Shown: piece by piece, positions 17,878-25,459 of the stretch | Numbering within the stretch: the stretch's first letter is position 1 | Layout: every line of letters starts with the position of its first letter | Source of the DNA: Methylosinus sp. Sm6 | GTDB taxonomy: Bacteria > Pseudomonadota > Alphaproteobacteria > Rhizobiales > Beijerinckiaceae | Direction: 5' to 3' | Length of the DNA stretch: 64,000 nt | NCBI RefSeq assembly: GCF_019802345.1 | Contig: NZ_JAINDZ010000003.1 | Location: 62,001-126,000 of the forward strand | Program-made: the position numbers and the translations under genes | Notes under the pieces: generated by a model | What the model saw: only the letters and a program-made list of their open reading frames with translations | Told to the model about the DNA's origin: nothing | Database searches by the model: none

Positions 17878-17945
17878 GCGAATAGCGAATAGCGAATAGT
17901 GAGTAGTGAGCATTACTCGTTCTATTTGCTATTCGCTACTCGCTC
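17878..17945. repeat. Heptanucleotide (GCGAATA) array with inverted arm
   Basis: Three tandem GCGAATA units pass into GTGAGTA and GTGAG, and after about ten bases the opposite strand carries GCGAGTA, GCGAATA, GCAAATA. The two arms can pair into a long imperfect hairpin. The right arm contains the last codons and the TAG stop of the PAS kinase (17936-17938). Confidence 0.8.
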
Positions 17946-19042
17946 AGAGGAATAGTCACATAGAACGTCGATCCCACCCCCGGCTGCGACGCGACCGACA
18001 GCTTCCACCCGTGCCGCTCGGCGATGGATTTGCAGATCGCGAGGCCGATTCCGGTGCCGGGGTAGCGGCCCCGCGGGTGCAGGCGCTTGAACGGCTCGAA
18101 GACGATGTGCTCATATTTGCTCTCGAAGCCGATGCCATTGTCGGAAAAGCCGAGCACGATGAGGCCCGGCTCCTGTGACCTTGTGTAGATGCGCACGTGC
18201 GGCGGCTCGTCTTCCTTGCGATATTTGAGCGCGTTGGACACGATGCTCTGCGTCAGCCGCACGAATTGCGAGCGATCCGCCTCGAAGGCCGCATGCGGCG
18301 CCTCGACCGTGACGGTCGCGCGCGCCTCGGCGATCGACTCGGAGAGATCGTCGAGCGCGCGCTCGATTTCCTCGCGGAGATCGAGCCTCTGCAGATTTTG
18401 CACATCGTTGATCGCGCGCGAATAGGTGAGCAGATCGTCGATGAGCTCGCGCGCCCGCAGCGCCGAGCTGCGCATGACCCTGTTGGCGTAGCTCATGTCG
18501 GTCTCGTTGGACGCGGCGATCGCATGCTCGAGTATATCGGAAAAGGCGGCGATCTTGCGCAAGGGCTCCTGCAGGTCGTGCGAGGCCACATAAGCGAATT
18601 GCGCGAGGCGCTCATTGGCGCGCTCGAGCTCCGCCGCGCGCTGCGACAGCGCGCTTTCGGCCGCGCGCCGCGCGGTAATGTCGAGCACCGTCGCCAGCAC
18701 CACGAGGCCGCTCTCCGTGTCGATCGGCGTCAAGCCGATCTCGACCGGGAATTCGCTGCCGTCGCGGCGCGCCGCCTTCAGATCCCGGCCGACGCCCATC
18801 GGGCGCTTGCTCGGCGCCGAGAGAAAGCTGTGACGCAGCGATGCATGCGCGGCGCGCATGTGCGCAGGCGCGAGAATATCGATGGACTTTCCAATCAGTT
18901 CGCCGCTACCATAGCCGAACATTCGCTCGGTCTCGGCGTTGACGAACACGATCACACCGCCGGCGTCGCTGACGATCATCGCCGCCGGCGCCGATTCCAC
19001 CGCGAGGCGAAACTGATCGTCGCCTATGCTGTCGAAACTCAT
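17936..19042 (-). CDS. PAS-domain sensor histidine kinase (phytochrome-like type)
   Basis: A 368-residue kinase with no membrane segment, so cytoplasmic. A PAS domain (about 8-125) is followed by a coiled coil, then HisKA with H155 in YVASHDLQEPLRKI, and an ATPase domain with SNALKYR, FSDNGIGF and GTGIGLA. The HDLQEPLR box is that of the cyanobacterial/bacterial phytochrome kinases, which work with Rcp1-like regulators. A regulator of that type is divergent at 19134, 91 bases away, so the two probably form one system. The signal sensed through PAS is unknown; no chromophore-attachment domain is present. Confidence 0.9.
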   Translation of the reverse strand: MSFDSIGDDQFRLAVESAPAAMIVSDAGGVIVFVNAETERMFGYGSGELIGKSIDILAPAHMRAAHASLRHSFLSAPSKRPMGVGRDLKAARRDGSEFPVEIGLTPIDTESGLVVLATVLDITARRAAESALSQRAAELERANERLAQFAYVASHDLQEPLRKIAAFSDILEHAIAASNETDMSYANRVMRSSALRARELIDDLLTYSRAINDVQNLQRLDLREEIERALDDLSESIAEARATVTVEAPHAAFEADRSQFVRLTQSIVSNALKYRKEDEPPHVRIYTRSQEPGLIVLGFSDNGIGFESKYEHIVFEPFKRLHPRGRYPGTGIGLAICKSIAERHGWKLSVASQPGVGSTFYVTIPLSE

Positions 19043-19133
19043 CCTCGCACCCCTTGCCGCGCGGACCCTTCGCGCTCGATAACGGCCCGAGGGCGTTCGT
19101 TTTTCTTCGCGAAGGGACGAGCACGCCTAGGAG

Positions 19134-19610
19134 ATGGTGATTGCGATGCCCCCTGTCGAGACGAAGGAACGCGCTTGTCGGGTTTTGATCATCGAGGACG
19201 ACCAGGATGACGTGTTCCTGTTCAAGCGCGCGCTGGACTCGGCGCGCTCCATTCTCGATCGCGAAATCGAATGCGAGCAGGTGGACAATGGCCTCGACGC
19301 GATCTTCCTGGTCTCGCGCGAGGAGATCACGGACAAGCTTCCGGATGTGCTGGTGCTCGATCTCAACATGCCGCGGCTCGACGGCGTCAAATTTCTGAAG
19401 TCGCTGCGCCGCTCGCTGCTGCTCAAGGATCTTCCGGTCTTTGTGCTGACGACCTCGACCGCGCCCGCGATCCACGAGGAGGCGATGCGCGCCGGCGCGG
19501 ACAAGGTGTTCGTCAAGCCCAATGACGCCGAGGCGCTGCTCGCCATCGCGCTGGAGATCGTCGGCGCGGCGATCGCGCGCATGTCGCGCGGATCGGCCGC
19601 GGCTCAGTAA
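19134..19610 (+). CDS. CheY-like response regulator (Rcp1 type)
   Basis: About 158 residues forming a single receiver domain without output domain. Acidic pocket E21-D22-D23, phospho-acceptor D76 (VLDLNMPRLDG), TTS and a KP motif (VFVKPND) are in place. The insertion-rich form with EDDQDDVFLFKRAL is typical of Rcp1-like regulators served by phytochrome-type kinases. AGGAG (19129-19133) touches the ATG at 19134, so the in-frame GTG 19137 or ATG 19146 could be the real start. It is divergent from the PAS kinase, and its output is presumably a protein-protein contact. Confidence 0.88.
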   Translation: MVIAMPPVETKERACRVLIIEDDQDDVFLFKRALDSARSILDREIECEQVDNGLDAIFLVSREEITDKLPDVLVLDLNMPRLDGVKFLKSLRRSLLLKDLPVFVLTTSTAPAIHEEAMRAGADKVFVKPNDAEALLAIALEIVGAAIARMSRGSAAAQ

Positions 19611-19930
19611 TACCAGAGACCATTGTGCAGCCCGCGCGGCGAGGGCGCCGGGGCCTCCTGCGGCGGCTGGCCATAGTTCCACTCGCCGAGCGAATAAGCG
19701 TCGTCGATCGCGCGGCCGGGCGGGCCATAGCCGGGAAGGTAGTCGGCGCCGTGATAGCGGCGTCGCTCTCTGTGACGGCGTCGCTCCGGCATGGGCGGAG
19801 CGCGGTCCTGCGGCTCTGAATAGCCGGGGCTGGCCGGCGCGCCGCCGGCGCCGAGCTCGTCATTCGCAGCGGCTGAAGAGGCGGCGAAAATCGCCGTCAG
19901 CGTCGCGGCGATCAGCGTGTGCTTCATCAT
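19604..19930 (-). CDS. Small secreted Pro/Arg/Tyr-rich protein (108 aa), unknown function
   Basis: The start at 19930 (MMKHTLIAATLTAIFAASSAAA) gives a clear signal peptide with cleavage near residue 22. The mature part is rich in Pro, Gly, Arg and Tyr (PMPERRRHRERRRYHGADYL, ending GLHNGLWYY) and is probably unfolded or periplasmic. I do not recognise a family. It converges with the response regulator and overlaps its stop by seven bases. Confidence 0.65.
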   Translation of the reverse strand: MMKHTLIAATLTAIFAASSAAANDELGAGGAPASPGYSEPQDRAPPMPERRRHRERRRYHGADYLPGYGPPGRAIDDAYSLGEWNYGQPPQEAPAPSPRGLHNGLWYY

Positions 19931-20112
19931 GAGCGGGGCCTTTCCTGTGCGTCGACGATCATCCTAGCCGATCGCGCGGCAGCCGGGGCGCGGCGGTGAA
20001 GTCGTAGTTAAGCGTTTGTCCTCGCTTAATCCTTTGTTCACCTTTGACGAAAATGATCCCGAGCCGACAGGGCTCCGCGATGTCATGCGGAGCGAAGGCG
20101 CGGATGGGCGGC

Positions 20113-20400
20113 ATGACGACGTTTCCTCCGGCCGGCGCCGAAGACGCCGGCACACGGGATTTTGCGATTTCGGCAGCGACGCTGCCCTCGCCGTCGACGC
20201 GGTGGGTGATCCGCCGCAAGGCGGAGGTGGTGCAGGCGGTGCGCGATGGCCGCTTGTCGCTGGAGGAGGCCTGCCGGCGCTATGCGCTGACGGTCGACGA
20301 ATTCGACGCCTGGCGCGGATTCATCGATCGGCACGGCCTGCCCGGGCTGCGCGCGACGCGCGTGCAGCACTATCGTCGGCGCGACGCCGCCCGCGGATAG
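20113..20400 (+). CDS. sciP: SciP-like CtrA inhibitor (DUF1153)
   Basis: A 95-residue protein whose core, TRWVIRRKAEVVQAVRDGRL...EACRRYALTVDEFDAWRGFID, is the DUF1153 family; SciP of Caulobacter, which binds CtrA and blocks its transcription activity, belongs here. The last part, RHGLPGLRATRVQHYRRR, is also typical. The start at ATG 20113 gives the family length; upstream in-frame ATGs would add up to 23 residues. With CckA at 2242, two members of the CtrA circuit lie in this window. The function is inferred from the family. Confidence 0.82.
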   Translation: MTTFPPAGAEDAGTRDFAISAATLPSPSTRWVIRRKAEVVQAVRDGRLSLEEACRRYALTVDEFDAWRGFIDRHGLPGLRATRVQHYRRRDAARG

Positions 20401-20406
20401 AAGCGC

Positions 20407-20733
20407 TCAGCTCTTCGGCTTGTGCTCGATGCGCAGCGCGCTCTCCGCGCTCGCAGCCAAAATCGACTGAACGCGCCCGCCGAGCGCCGCGATGATCCAG
20501 GGCAGGAACACCTCTATGCGCAGCTGGTTCGTCTGCACGTCGATGCGCGCCGTCGTCGTCTGGCCGAAGGCGACGAGCTTCAGATCGGCCCGATCGCCGA
20601 TCCACACGATTTCGGAATGGGCGATCTTCTCGACATAGGCCGTGCGCAGCTGCTCTATGCCCTCCGCCACCCGCTTGCGGGCGACCTCGACGCCGAGCTG
20701 GTGCGACACGGTCACGACGACGGATTTCTGCAT
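20407..20733 (-). CDS. Polyhydroxyalkanoate system protein (PHA_gran_rgn family)
   Basis: A 108-residue protein starting MQKSVVVTVSHQLGVEVARKRV, the conserved opening of the PHA_gran_rgn family found in PHA-storing bacteria. The middle contains the family's KLVAFGQTTTARIDVQ-like stretch. It is soluble and lacks a signal peptide. Members are thought to act in granule formation or its regulation, but the mechanism is unknown. The phasin gene at 24926 supports a PHA-storing host. It converges on sciP (six bases between stops) and sits 16 bases downstream of the DUF2478 gene. Confidence 0.8.
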   Translation of the reverse strand: MQKSVVVTVSHQLGVEVARKRVAEGIEQLRTAYVEKIAHSEIVWIGDRADLKLVAFGQTTTARIDVQTNQLRIEVFLPWIIAALGGRVQSILAASAESALRIEHKPKS

Positions 20734-20749
20734 AGCTTTCTCCGGGCTG

Positions 20750-21319
20750 TCAGATCGGCGCGTTGGTCCCATACGACGGGATCGCGCCGAGGCGCCGCCA
20801 CCAATTTTCCAGCGCGGCATCGCTGGGCTCGACGAATTGCGCGAGCGGTCCGGCGAACTCGCGCCACTCGTCGAGATAATGAGGAGAGACTGCGGTGACG
20901 ACCGGGACCTTGGCGGCGATGGCGGCGCGGAAGGCGTCGGCGAAGCCGCCGCGCGCGGCCTCCTGCTTGCTGAACTTGCTGATGACCGCGAGGTCGAGCC
21001 CGCCGGCGGCGGCGCGCTCGATGGCGGCGCAGGCCTGCGCCAGCTCGCCCGAATCGAGATTGCAGGCGACGGAGCCCGGCCCGAGATCCTGAGAGATCGC
21101 GGCGAGCGCGCCATTGCCGACGTCGCGCAGAGCGATGCGGCTGCGTCCGGTGGCGGGGTCGACGATCCGCGTCTGAGTCACGCCGGCGACGCGCGCGCCT
21201 TGCTCTCCGAGCCGGCGCGCGAAATGCGCCATCAGAGATTGAATGTCGGCGCTCGGCTCGCCGGGCAGGGCGGCGATGCGGGTCGCGGCGACGGGAAGAG
21301 GGGAAGCGTGATCGGTCAT
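20750..21319 (-). CDS. DUF2478 family protein
   Basis: About 189 residues from ATG 21319. The segments RRLGEQGARVAGVTQ, CNLDSGELAQAC and LDLAVISKFSKQEAARGGFADAFR are characteristic of DUF2478, a family related in fold to small P-loop NTPases (THEP1/MobB-like) but without a clear Walker A here. In other bacteria such genes are often near molybdenum-related genes, but none is seen in this window. It is cytosolic. The role is unknown; it may be in one transcript with the PHA_gran_rgn gene downstream. Confidence 0.72.
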   Translation of the reverse strand: MTDHASPLPVAATRIAALPGEPSADIQSLMAHFARRLGEQGARVAGVTQTRIVDPATGRSRIALRDVGNGALAAISQDLGPGSVACNLDSGELAQACAAIERAAAGGLDLAVISKFSKQEAARGGFADAFRAAIAAKVPVVTAVSPHYLDEWREFAGPLAQFVEPSDAALENWWRRLGAIPSYGTNAPI

Positions 21320-21495
21320 CGCTGTGGTCCGGCGGCGCCGCAGGGGCGCGATTTTTCGGTTCCTGGGGAAGTGGTTCTTGTCTATCCTCCCCGGTCGGGC
21401 GCCGCGGAAGAGGTCTCGGCGAGGCTCGCGCCTCTTGTCATTCCGCGGGTTCGCCCGATCTGATATAGACATTCAGAGACGCGACGTGAACTTCC

Positions 21496-22206
21496 GTGAA
21501 CGATGACCTGGGCAAGGCGACGCTTCCGCGCTCCGCAGGATCGGAGGCGGTGGATGCGTTCATAGAGACCGCCCGGCGCGTCGCCGTCGGCGCGTCGGAC
21601 GAACGCGGCCGGCTGATCTTCGCGCTCGACGCCACCATGAGCCGCCAGCCGACCTGGAATCTGGCGCAGTCGATTCAGGGCCGCATGTTCGAGACGGCGG
21701 CGGCGCTCGGCGGCCTTTCCGTGCAGCTCGTTTTCTTCCGCGGCTTCGGCGAGTGTCGCGCGTCCCATTTCGTCGACGGCGGGCAGGGGCTCGCCGCTCT
21801 GATGTCGAAGATTTCCTGTCGAGGCGGGCAGACTCAGATTGCAAAAGTACTCCAACATGCGCTGGACGAGGCCGCGGCGCATCGCGTCGGCGCGCTCGTC
21901 TTCGTCGGCGACGCGATGGAGGAGAACGCCGACCGATTGTGCGTCCTCGCCGGGCGGCTCGGCCTCGTCGGCGTGAAGGCCTTCATGTTTCACGAGGGCG
22001 GCGACGCCGCCGCGGGCGCGGGCTTTCGCGAGATCGCGCGGCTGACCGGCGGCGCCTATGCCGCCTTCGACGCAACGGCGCCTCGCCGCCTCGCCGAGCT
22101 TTTGTCCGCCGCCGCCGCTTATGCCGCCGGCGGCCGGCCCGCGCTGGAGCGCCGGGCCGGCGCTGGGGAAGAGGCGGCTCGGCTCCTGTTGGCGCAGATG
22201 GGGTGA
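21496..22206 (+). CDS. VWA-like domain protein, unknown function
   Basis: A 236-residue soluble protein starting at GTG 21496. FALDATMSRQPTW (43-55) resembles a von Willebrand A metal-ion site (D45-x-T47-x-S49), and the alternating hydrophobic strands LVFVGDAMEE and KAFMFHEG fit a Rossmann-like VWA fold. No signal peptide or membrane segment is seen. The next gene, a membrane J-domain protein, starts 14 bases downstream, so the two may act together, for example as adaptor and co-chaperone. That is inference from spacing. Confidence 0.65.
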   Translation: MNDDLGKATLPRSAGSEAVDAFIETARRVAVGASDERGRLIFALDATMSRQPTWNLAQSIQGRMFETAAALGGLSVQLVFFRGFGECRASHFVDGGQGLAALMSKISCRGGQTQIAKVLQHALDEAAAHRVGALVFVGDAMEENADRLCVLAGRLGLVGVKAFMFHEGGDAAAGAGFREIARLTGGAYAAFDATAPRRLAELLSAAAAYAAGGRPALERRAGAGEEAARLLLAQMG

Positions 22207-22219
22207 GGAGCGCGCTTCG

Positions 22220-22936
22220 ATGCCCATTCTGATCGGTTTTCTCGCATTGGTCGTCACTCTCTACGCCCTGCGCGCCTTTAGCCGCGCCTCGCCGGCGACG
22301 CTGGCTCGGCTCGTCAAGCAGGCGGGCGGCGCCGGGGCGATCGCGCTCGGCCTGTTCTTCATCCTGCGCGGGCGCATCGACGCGGGTCTGTTCCTGATCT
22401 TTGTCGGCGCCTGGATCATCGGCGCGGTGACGCGCGGCGTGAAGCGCTTCGGAACCAAGGGTCCCGGCGTCTCGCGCGTTCGCTCGGCGATGATCGAAAT
22501 GGAGCTCGATCACGCGAGCGGCGCCGTCCGTGGCGTGATCCTGGCCGGCAAGGACGAGGGCAAGCGCCTCGACGCGCTGACCAAGTCGGCGCTGATGGAG
22601 CTCTATCGCACCTGCCGCAGCGTCGACCCGGACGGCGCGCGGCTCCTAGAGGTGTATTTCGACCGCCGGTTTGCCGGATGGCGTCAGACAGGAGACGGTC
22701 GAAGCGACCCTGGGGGCGCGGATGCGCGCGGCGTCGGACCAAACCGTCGCAGCGGCACGATTTCGGAAGATGAGGCCTATGAAATTCTGGGCCTGAAGAA
22801 AGGAGCGGCGCGCCAGGACATCGCGCGGGCGCATCGAGATTTGATGAAGAAGCTTCATCCGGACCATGGCGGGACGACCGATCTCGCGGCCCGGGTCAAC
22901 GAAGCCAAGGAAGTCCTCATGCGTCGTCATCATTGA
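22220..22936 (+). CDS. Membrane-anchored J-domain (DnaJ-like) protein
   Basis: A 238-residue protein. GAGGAG precedes the ATG at 22220. Hydrophobic segments at about 1-18 and 32-68 anchor it in the membrane. The C-terminal J domain (about 182-238: DEAYEILGLKKGAARQDI, then KLHPDHGG) contains the HPD tripeptide that stimulates DnaK ATPase. It lacks the Gly/Phe and zinc-finger regions of true DnaJ. It follows the VWA gene by 14 bases and is probably co-transcribed. Its client is unknown. Confidence 0.85.
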   Translation: MPILIGFLALVVTLYALRAFSRASPATLARLVKQAGGAGAIALGLFFILRGRIDAGLFLIFVGAWIIGAVTRGVKRFGTKGPGVSRVRSAMIEMELDHASGAVRGVILAGKDEGKRLDALTKSALMELYRTCRSVDPDGARLLEVYFDRRFAGWRQTGDGRSDPGGADARGVGPNRRSGTISEDEAYEILGLKKGAARQDIARAHRDLMKKLHPDHGGTTDLAARVNEAKEVLMRRHH

Positions 22937-22993
22937 ACTCGGCTCTCGTTTCACGCGTTACGCTTCAAACGGAAAATGGCTCGGGTCTGAAGA

Positions 22994-24670
22994 TCAGTTC
23001 TTGGTCGCGAAACAGGAAAATCCAGAGCGCTTGAGCGTCTTGCAGGCGCTTTCGGCGCTTTTCTCCTCGAGCCCGGCGAAGCGGGCCCGCCACAGGATCT
23101 CCTTTCCTTTGTGAACCTTCTCGGTGAAGGGCCTCGCCGTCGACGGCACGCCTTTGGCGCGCGCCCGTGACAGCAGCGCCTGCGCCTTGTCGGCGTCGTC
23201 GGTCGCGCCGATCTGGATCATCCAGCCGCCGTGTGGCGGCCGTCCCGTCTCCGCCTTCTGGATCTCGCCGGCGTCGGCGTTGCGCGCAGACGACGAGACC
23301 TCCTTCTCCGCTGCGCGGGGCGCCGCGGGCGGGGTGGTCGCGGCGTTCGCCTCGCGAATGCGGCCCGGCCGCGTATTGGTGGAGCCGTCCGTCGCCGCCT
23401 GCGCGCGCTCGCGGTCCCGGCGCCCCGGGCGCGATCCCGCGGCCTCGGCCGCGTCTTCGGCGCGCTTTTGTCCGCCGGGCACGAAGGCCGGACGGATTTT
23501 CTCGGCCTTGTCCGGCGTCGGGACCGACGCGGGCGGCGGAGAGGGCGCCAGCGCCAGCGGAGCCACGACATTGACGCGGGCGGGCGGCGCCGCCGCTGCG
23601 GCATGCGCCGGAGCGGCGGCGGCCGGAGCCTCGTCCTCCTCCTCGGCCGCATCATTGGTCGTCGTCGGCGCGGCGGGCTCGTTCTCGGTGATGGCGCGCG
23701 CCGTGCGTGTGGAATCGCCTTCGCCGATGTGCTCGGAAATGAGGCCCGCCATAATGCGGTCGCGCGCCGGCCCCGAGGTCCCGCCCAGCACCACGGCGAC
23801 GATATGCCGGCCGCCGCGGCGCACGGAGCTCAGCAGGTTGAAGCCCGAGGCGCGCGTGTAGCCGGTCTTGATGCCGTCGACGCCCTCGATCTGCCCGAGC
23901 AGGCGATTGTGGTTGCGGTGCGACTGCCCGCGATAGGTGAAGCTATAGGTCGAGAAGTAGCGGTAGTAGCGCGGGAACCGGTCCTGGATCGCCCGGCCCA
24001 GCACGGCGAGGTCGCGTGCGGTCGTGACCTGCTCGTCATTGGGCAGGCCCGAGGCGTTGGCGTAATGCGTGCGGCTCATGCCCAGCGCATGCGCCTTGCG
24101 CGTCATCTGATCGGCGAATGCGTCCTCGTCGCCGGCGATGTTCTCGGCGATGGCGACGGCGATGTCATTGGCCGATTTGGTGACAACGGCCTTGATGGCG
24201 TTCTCGACGTCGATCGTCTGGCCCGGGGGGAGGCCGAGCTTGGTCGGCGCCTGGGCCGCCGCATGGGCGGAGATCACGAGCGGCGAGTCGAGCCGCAGCC
24301 GCCCTTTTTCGAGCTGCTCGAACAGAAGATAGAGAGTCATCACCTTGGTGATGGACGCCGGATGGCGCAGATCGCTCTCGTTCCTGCCATAGAGCGTGCG
24401 GCCGGTGTTGGCGTCGACGACGATCGCCGCAAAGGCCGGACCGCCGCCGCCGCGCCGCGCCGCATGGACGAGATGCGCCCCGCCTCGGTGATGCGTCGCA
24501 TGACGCAAGGCCGACCCATGGCCGCGCCCATGATGCCGGCGCGCTTCCGCTGGAAGAGAGAAGACGGCGATCAGCAGCGCCGACACGGCGGCGACGTGAA
24601 ATGCGGCCCATTTGCGTTGCATGAGCCGGCTGGCGACATTGCCGTTCGTCATAGATCGGCCATTCGTCAT
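22994..24670 (-). CDS. Serine D-Ala-D-Ala carboxypeptidase (DacA-like) with C-terminal SPOR domain
   Basis: About 558 residues (S11 peptidase). The N-terminal hydrophobic segment (about 22-42) is a signal peptide or anchor; starts at residues 7 or 17 are also possible. Penicillin-binding motifs are S106-I-T-K109, S166-A-N168 and K268-T-G. The enzyme trims the terminal D-Ala from peptidoglycan stem peptides in the periplasm. A long Pro/Ala-rich linker (about 335-475) leads to a SPOR domain (about 478-558, WMIQIGATDDADKAQALL) that binds denuded glycan and usually targets proteins to the division septum. It is divergent from the phasin gene. Confidence 0.92.
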   Translation of the reverse strand: MTNGRSMTNGNVASRLMQRKWAAFHVAAVSALLIAVFSLPAEARRHHGRGHGSALRHATHHRGGAHLVHAARRGGGGPAFAAIVVDANTGRTLYGRNESDLRHPASITKVMTLYLLFEQLEKGRLRLDSPLVISAHAAAQAPTKLGLPPGQTIDVENAIKAVVTKSANDIAVAIAENIAGDEDAFADQMTRKAHALGMSRTHYANASGLPNDEQVTTARDLAVLGRAIQDRFPRYYRYFSTYSFTYRGQSHRNHNRLLGQIEGVDGIKTGYTRASGFNLLSSVRRGGRHIVAVVLGGTSGPARDRIMAGLISEHIGEGDSTRTARAITENEPAAPTTTNDAAEEEDEAPAAAAPAHAAAAAPPARVNVVAPLALAPSPPPASVPTPDKAEKIRPAFVPGGQKRAEDAAEAAGSRPGRRDRERAQAATDGSTNTRPGRIREANAATTPPAAPRAAEKEVSSSARNADAGEIQKAETGRPPHGGWMIQIGATDDADKAQALLSRARAKGVPSTARPFTEKVHKGKEILWRARFAGLEEKSAESACKTLKRSGFSCFATKN

Positions 24671-24821
24671 TTGATCGCGATCCCGATTTTTGCCACGGTC
24701 TCGGCCACGCCCGCCCCGCGTTGCCGAAAAGACACATGATTACAATGCTAGGAATGTGAGGTTACCCCCGAGTTAAGGCGAAATGATTTCCCTCTCGTGG
24801 TTTTGCAGCGCAACATACGTA

Positions 24822-24849
24822 TTGACTTCGATTGTGCATCGCATATAAA
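24822..24849 (+). promoter_or_regulatory. Sigma-70-type promoter upstream of the phasin gene
   Basis: TTGACT (24822-24827) and TATAAA (24844-24849) are separated by 16 bases in an unusually AT-rich stretch between the divergent carboxypeptidase and phasin genes. This is one of the best promoter matches in the window and would fit a highly expressed granule protein. The leader would be about 70 bases. Confidence 0.65.
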
Positions 24850-24925
24850 GTCGTGGCGTCGAATGAGAGCGTGCGGAGCGTTGGCCATGGGGCGGCGCCG
24901 CACGCCCGACACGAGGACGACACCG

Positions 24926-25267
24926 ATGGTTGCCACATTCGAAACCGTTCAGCAGCTGGGCAAAGAGCAGTTCGAGGCGGTGTCCGCGGCCGCCGCCGCC
25001 GTCACCAAGGGCTGGCAGACGATCGCCGCGGAGGCTACCGACTATTCGAAAAAGTCCTTTGAGAAGAGCCGCCTGCTGGCGGAGAAGCTGATCGGCGTCA
25101 AGAAGATCGACGAGGCTATCCAGCTGCAGTCGGATTTCGCAAAGGGCGCCTATGAGGATTTCATCGCCGAGGCGACGAAGATCGGCGAGCTCTATTCCAG
25201 CCTCGCCAAGGAAGCGTTCAAGCCCGTCGAGACGGCCGCGTCCAAGGTCTACACCTCGGCCGAATAA
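24926..25267 (+). CDS. Phasin family protein (PHA granule-associated)
   Basis: A 113-residue helical, amphipathic protein of the Phasin_2 type (FETVQQLGKEQFEAVSAAAA, then SKKSFEKSRLLAEKLIGVKK and LQSDFAKGAYEDFI). Phasins coat polyhydroxyalkanoate granules and stabilise their surface. ATG 24926 is preceded by GAGGA. It is alanine-rich with no cysteines and no signal peptide. A strong promoter lies at 24822-24849. With the PHA_gran_rgn gene at 20407 it indicates PHA storage, although the PHA synthase is outside this window. Confidence 0.88.
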   Translation: MVATFETVQQLGKEQFEAVSAAAAAVTKGWQTIAAEATDYSKKSFEKSRLLAEKLIGVKKIDEAIQLQSDFAKGAYEDFIAEATKIGELYSSLAKEAFKPVETAASKVYTSAE

Positions 25268-25459
25268 GCCGGCCGGCGACGCGACGCGTCCTCGAAGCGT
25301 TCCGATCGTCGCCGAGCAGGCCAGTTCTGCTCGGCGTGGTCATTTTCCGGTCGGCAGCCGAAGCCTGTGCGTAAGCGGCGCGCTCCGCCGCTCTGCGATT
25401 GCCAATCCCTCCGCCGCGGCGCGATATGAATAGCGTCGAACAGGAGGGAGCGGCCGAGA

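Noticed and set aside
20008-20029. Two TTAA tetramers upstream of sciP as a CtrA box
   Set aside because: They are separated by 14 bases, not seven, and lack the CCAT extension. One helical turn more than the known spacing is not enough to claim a site.
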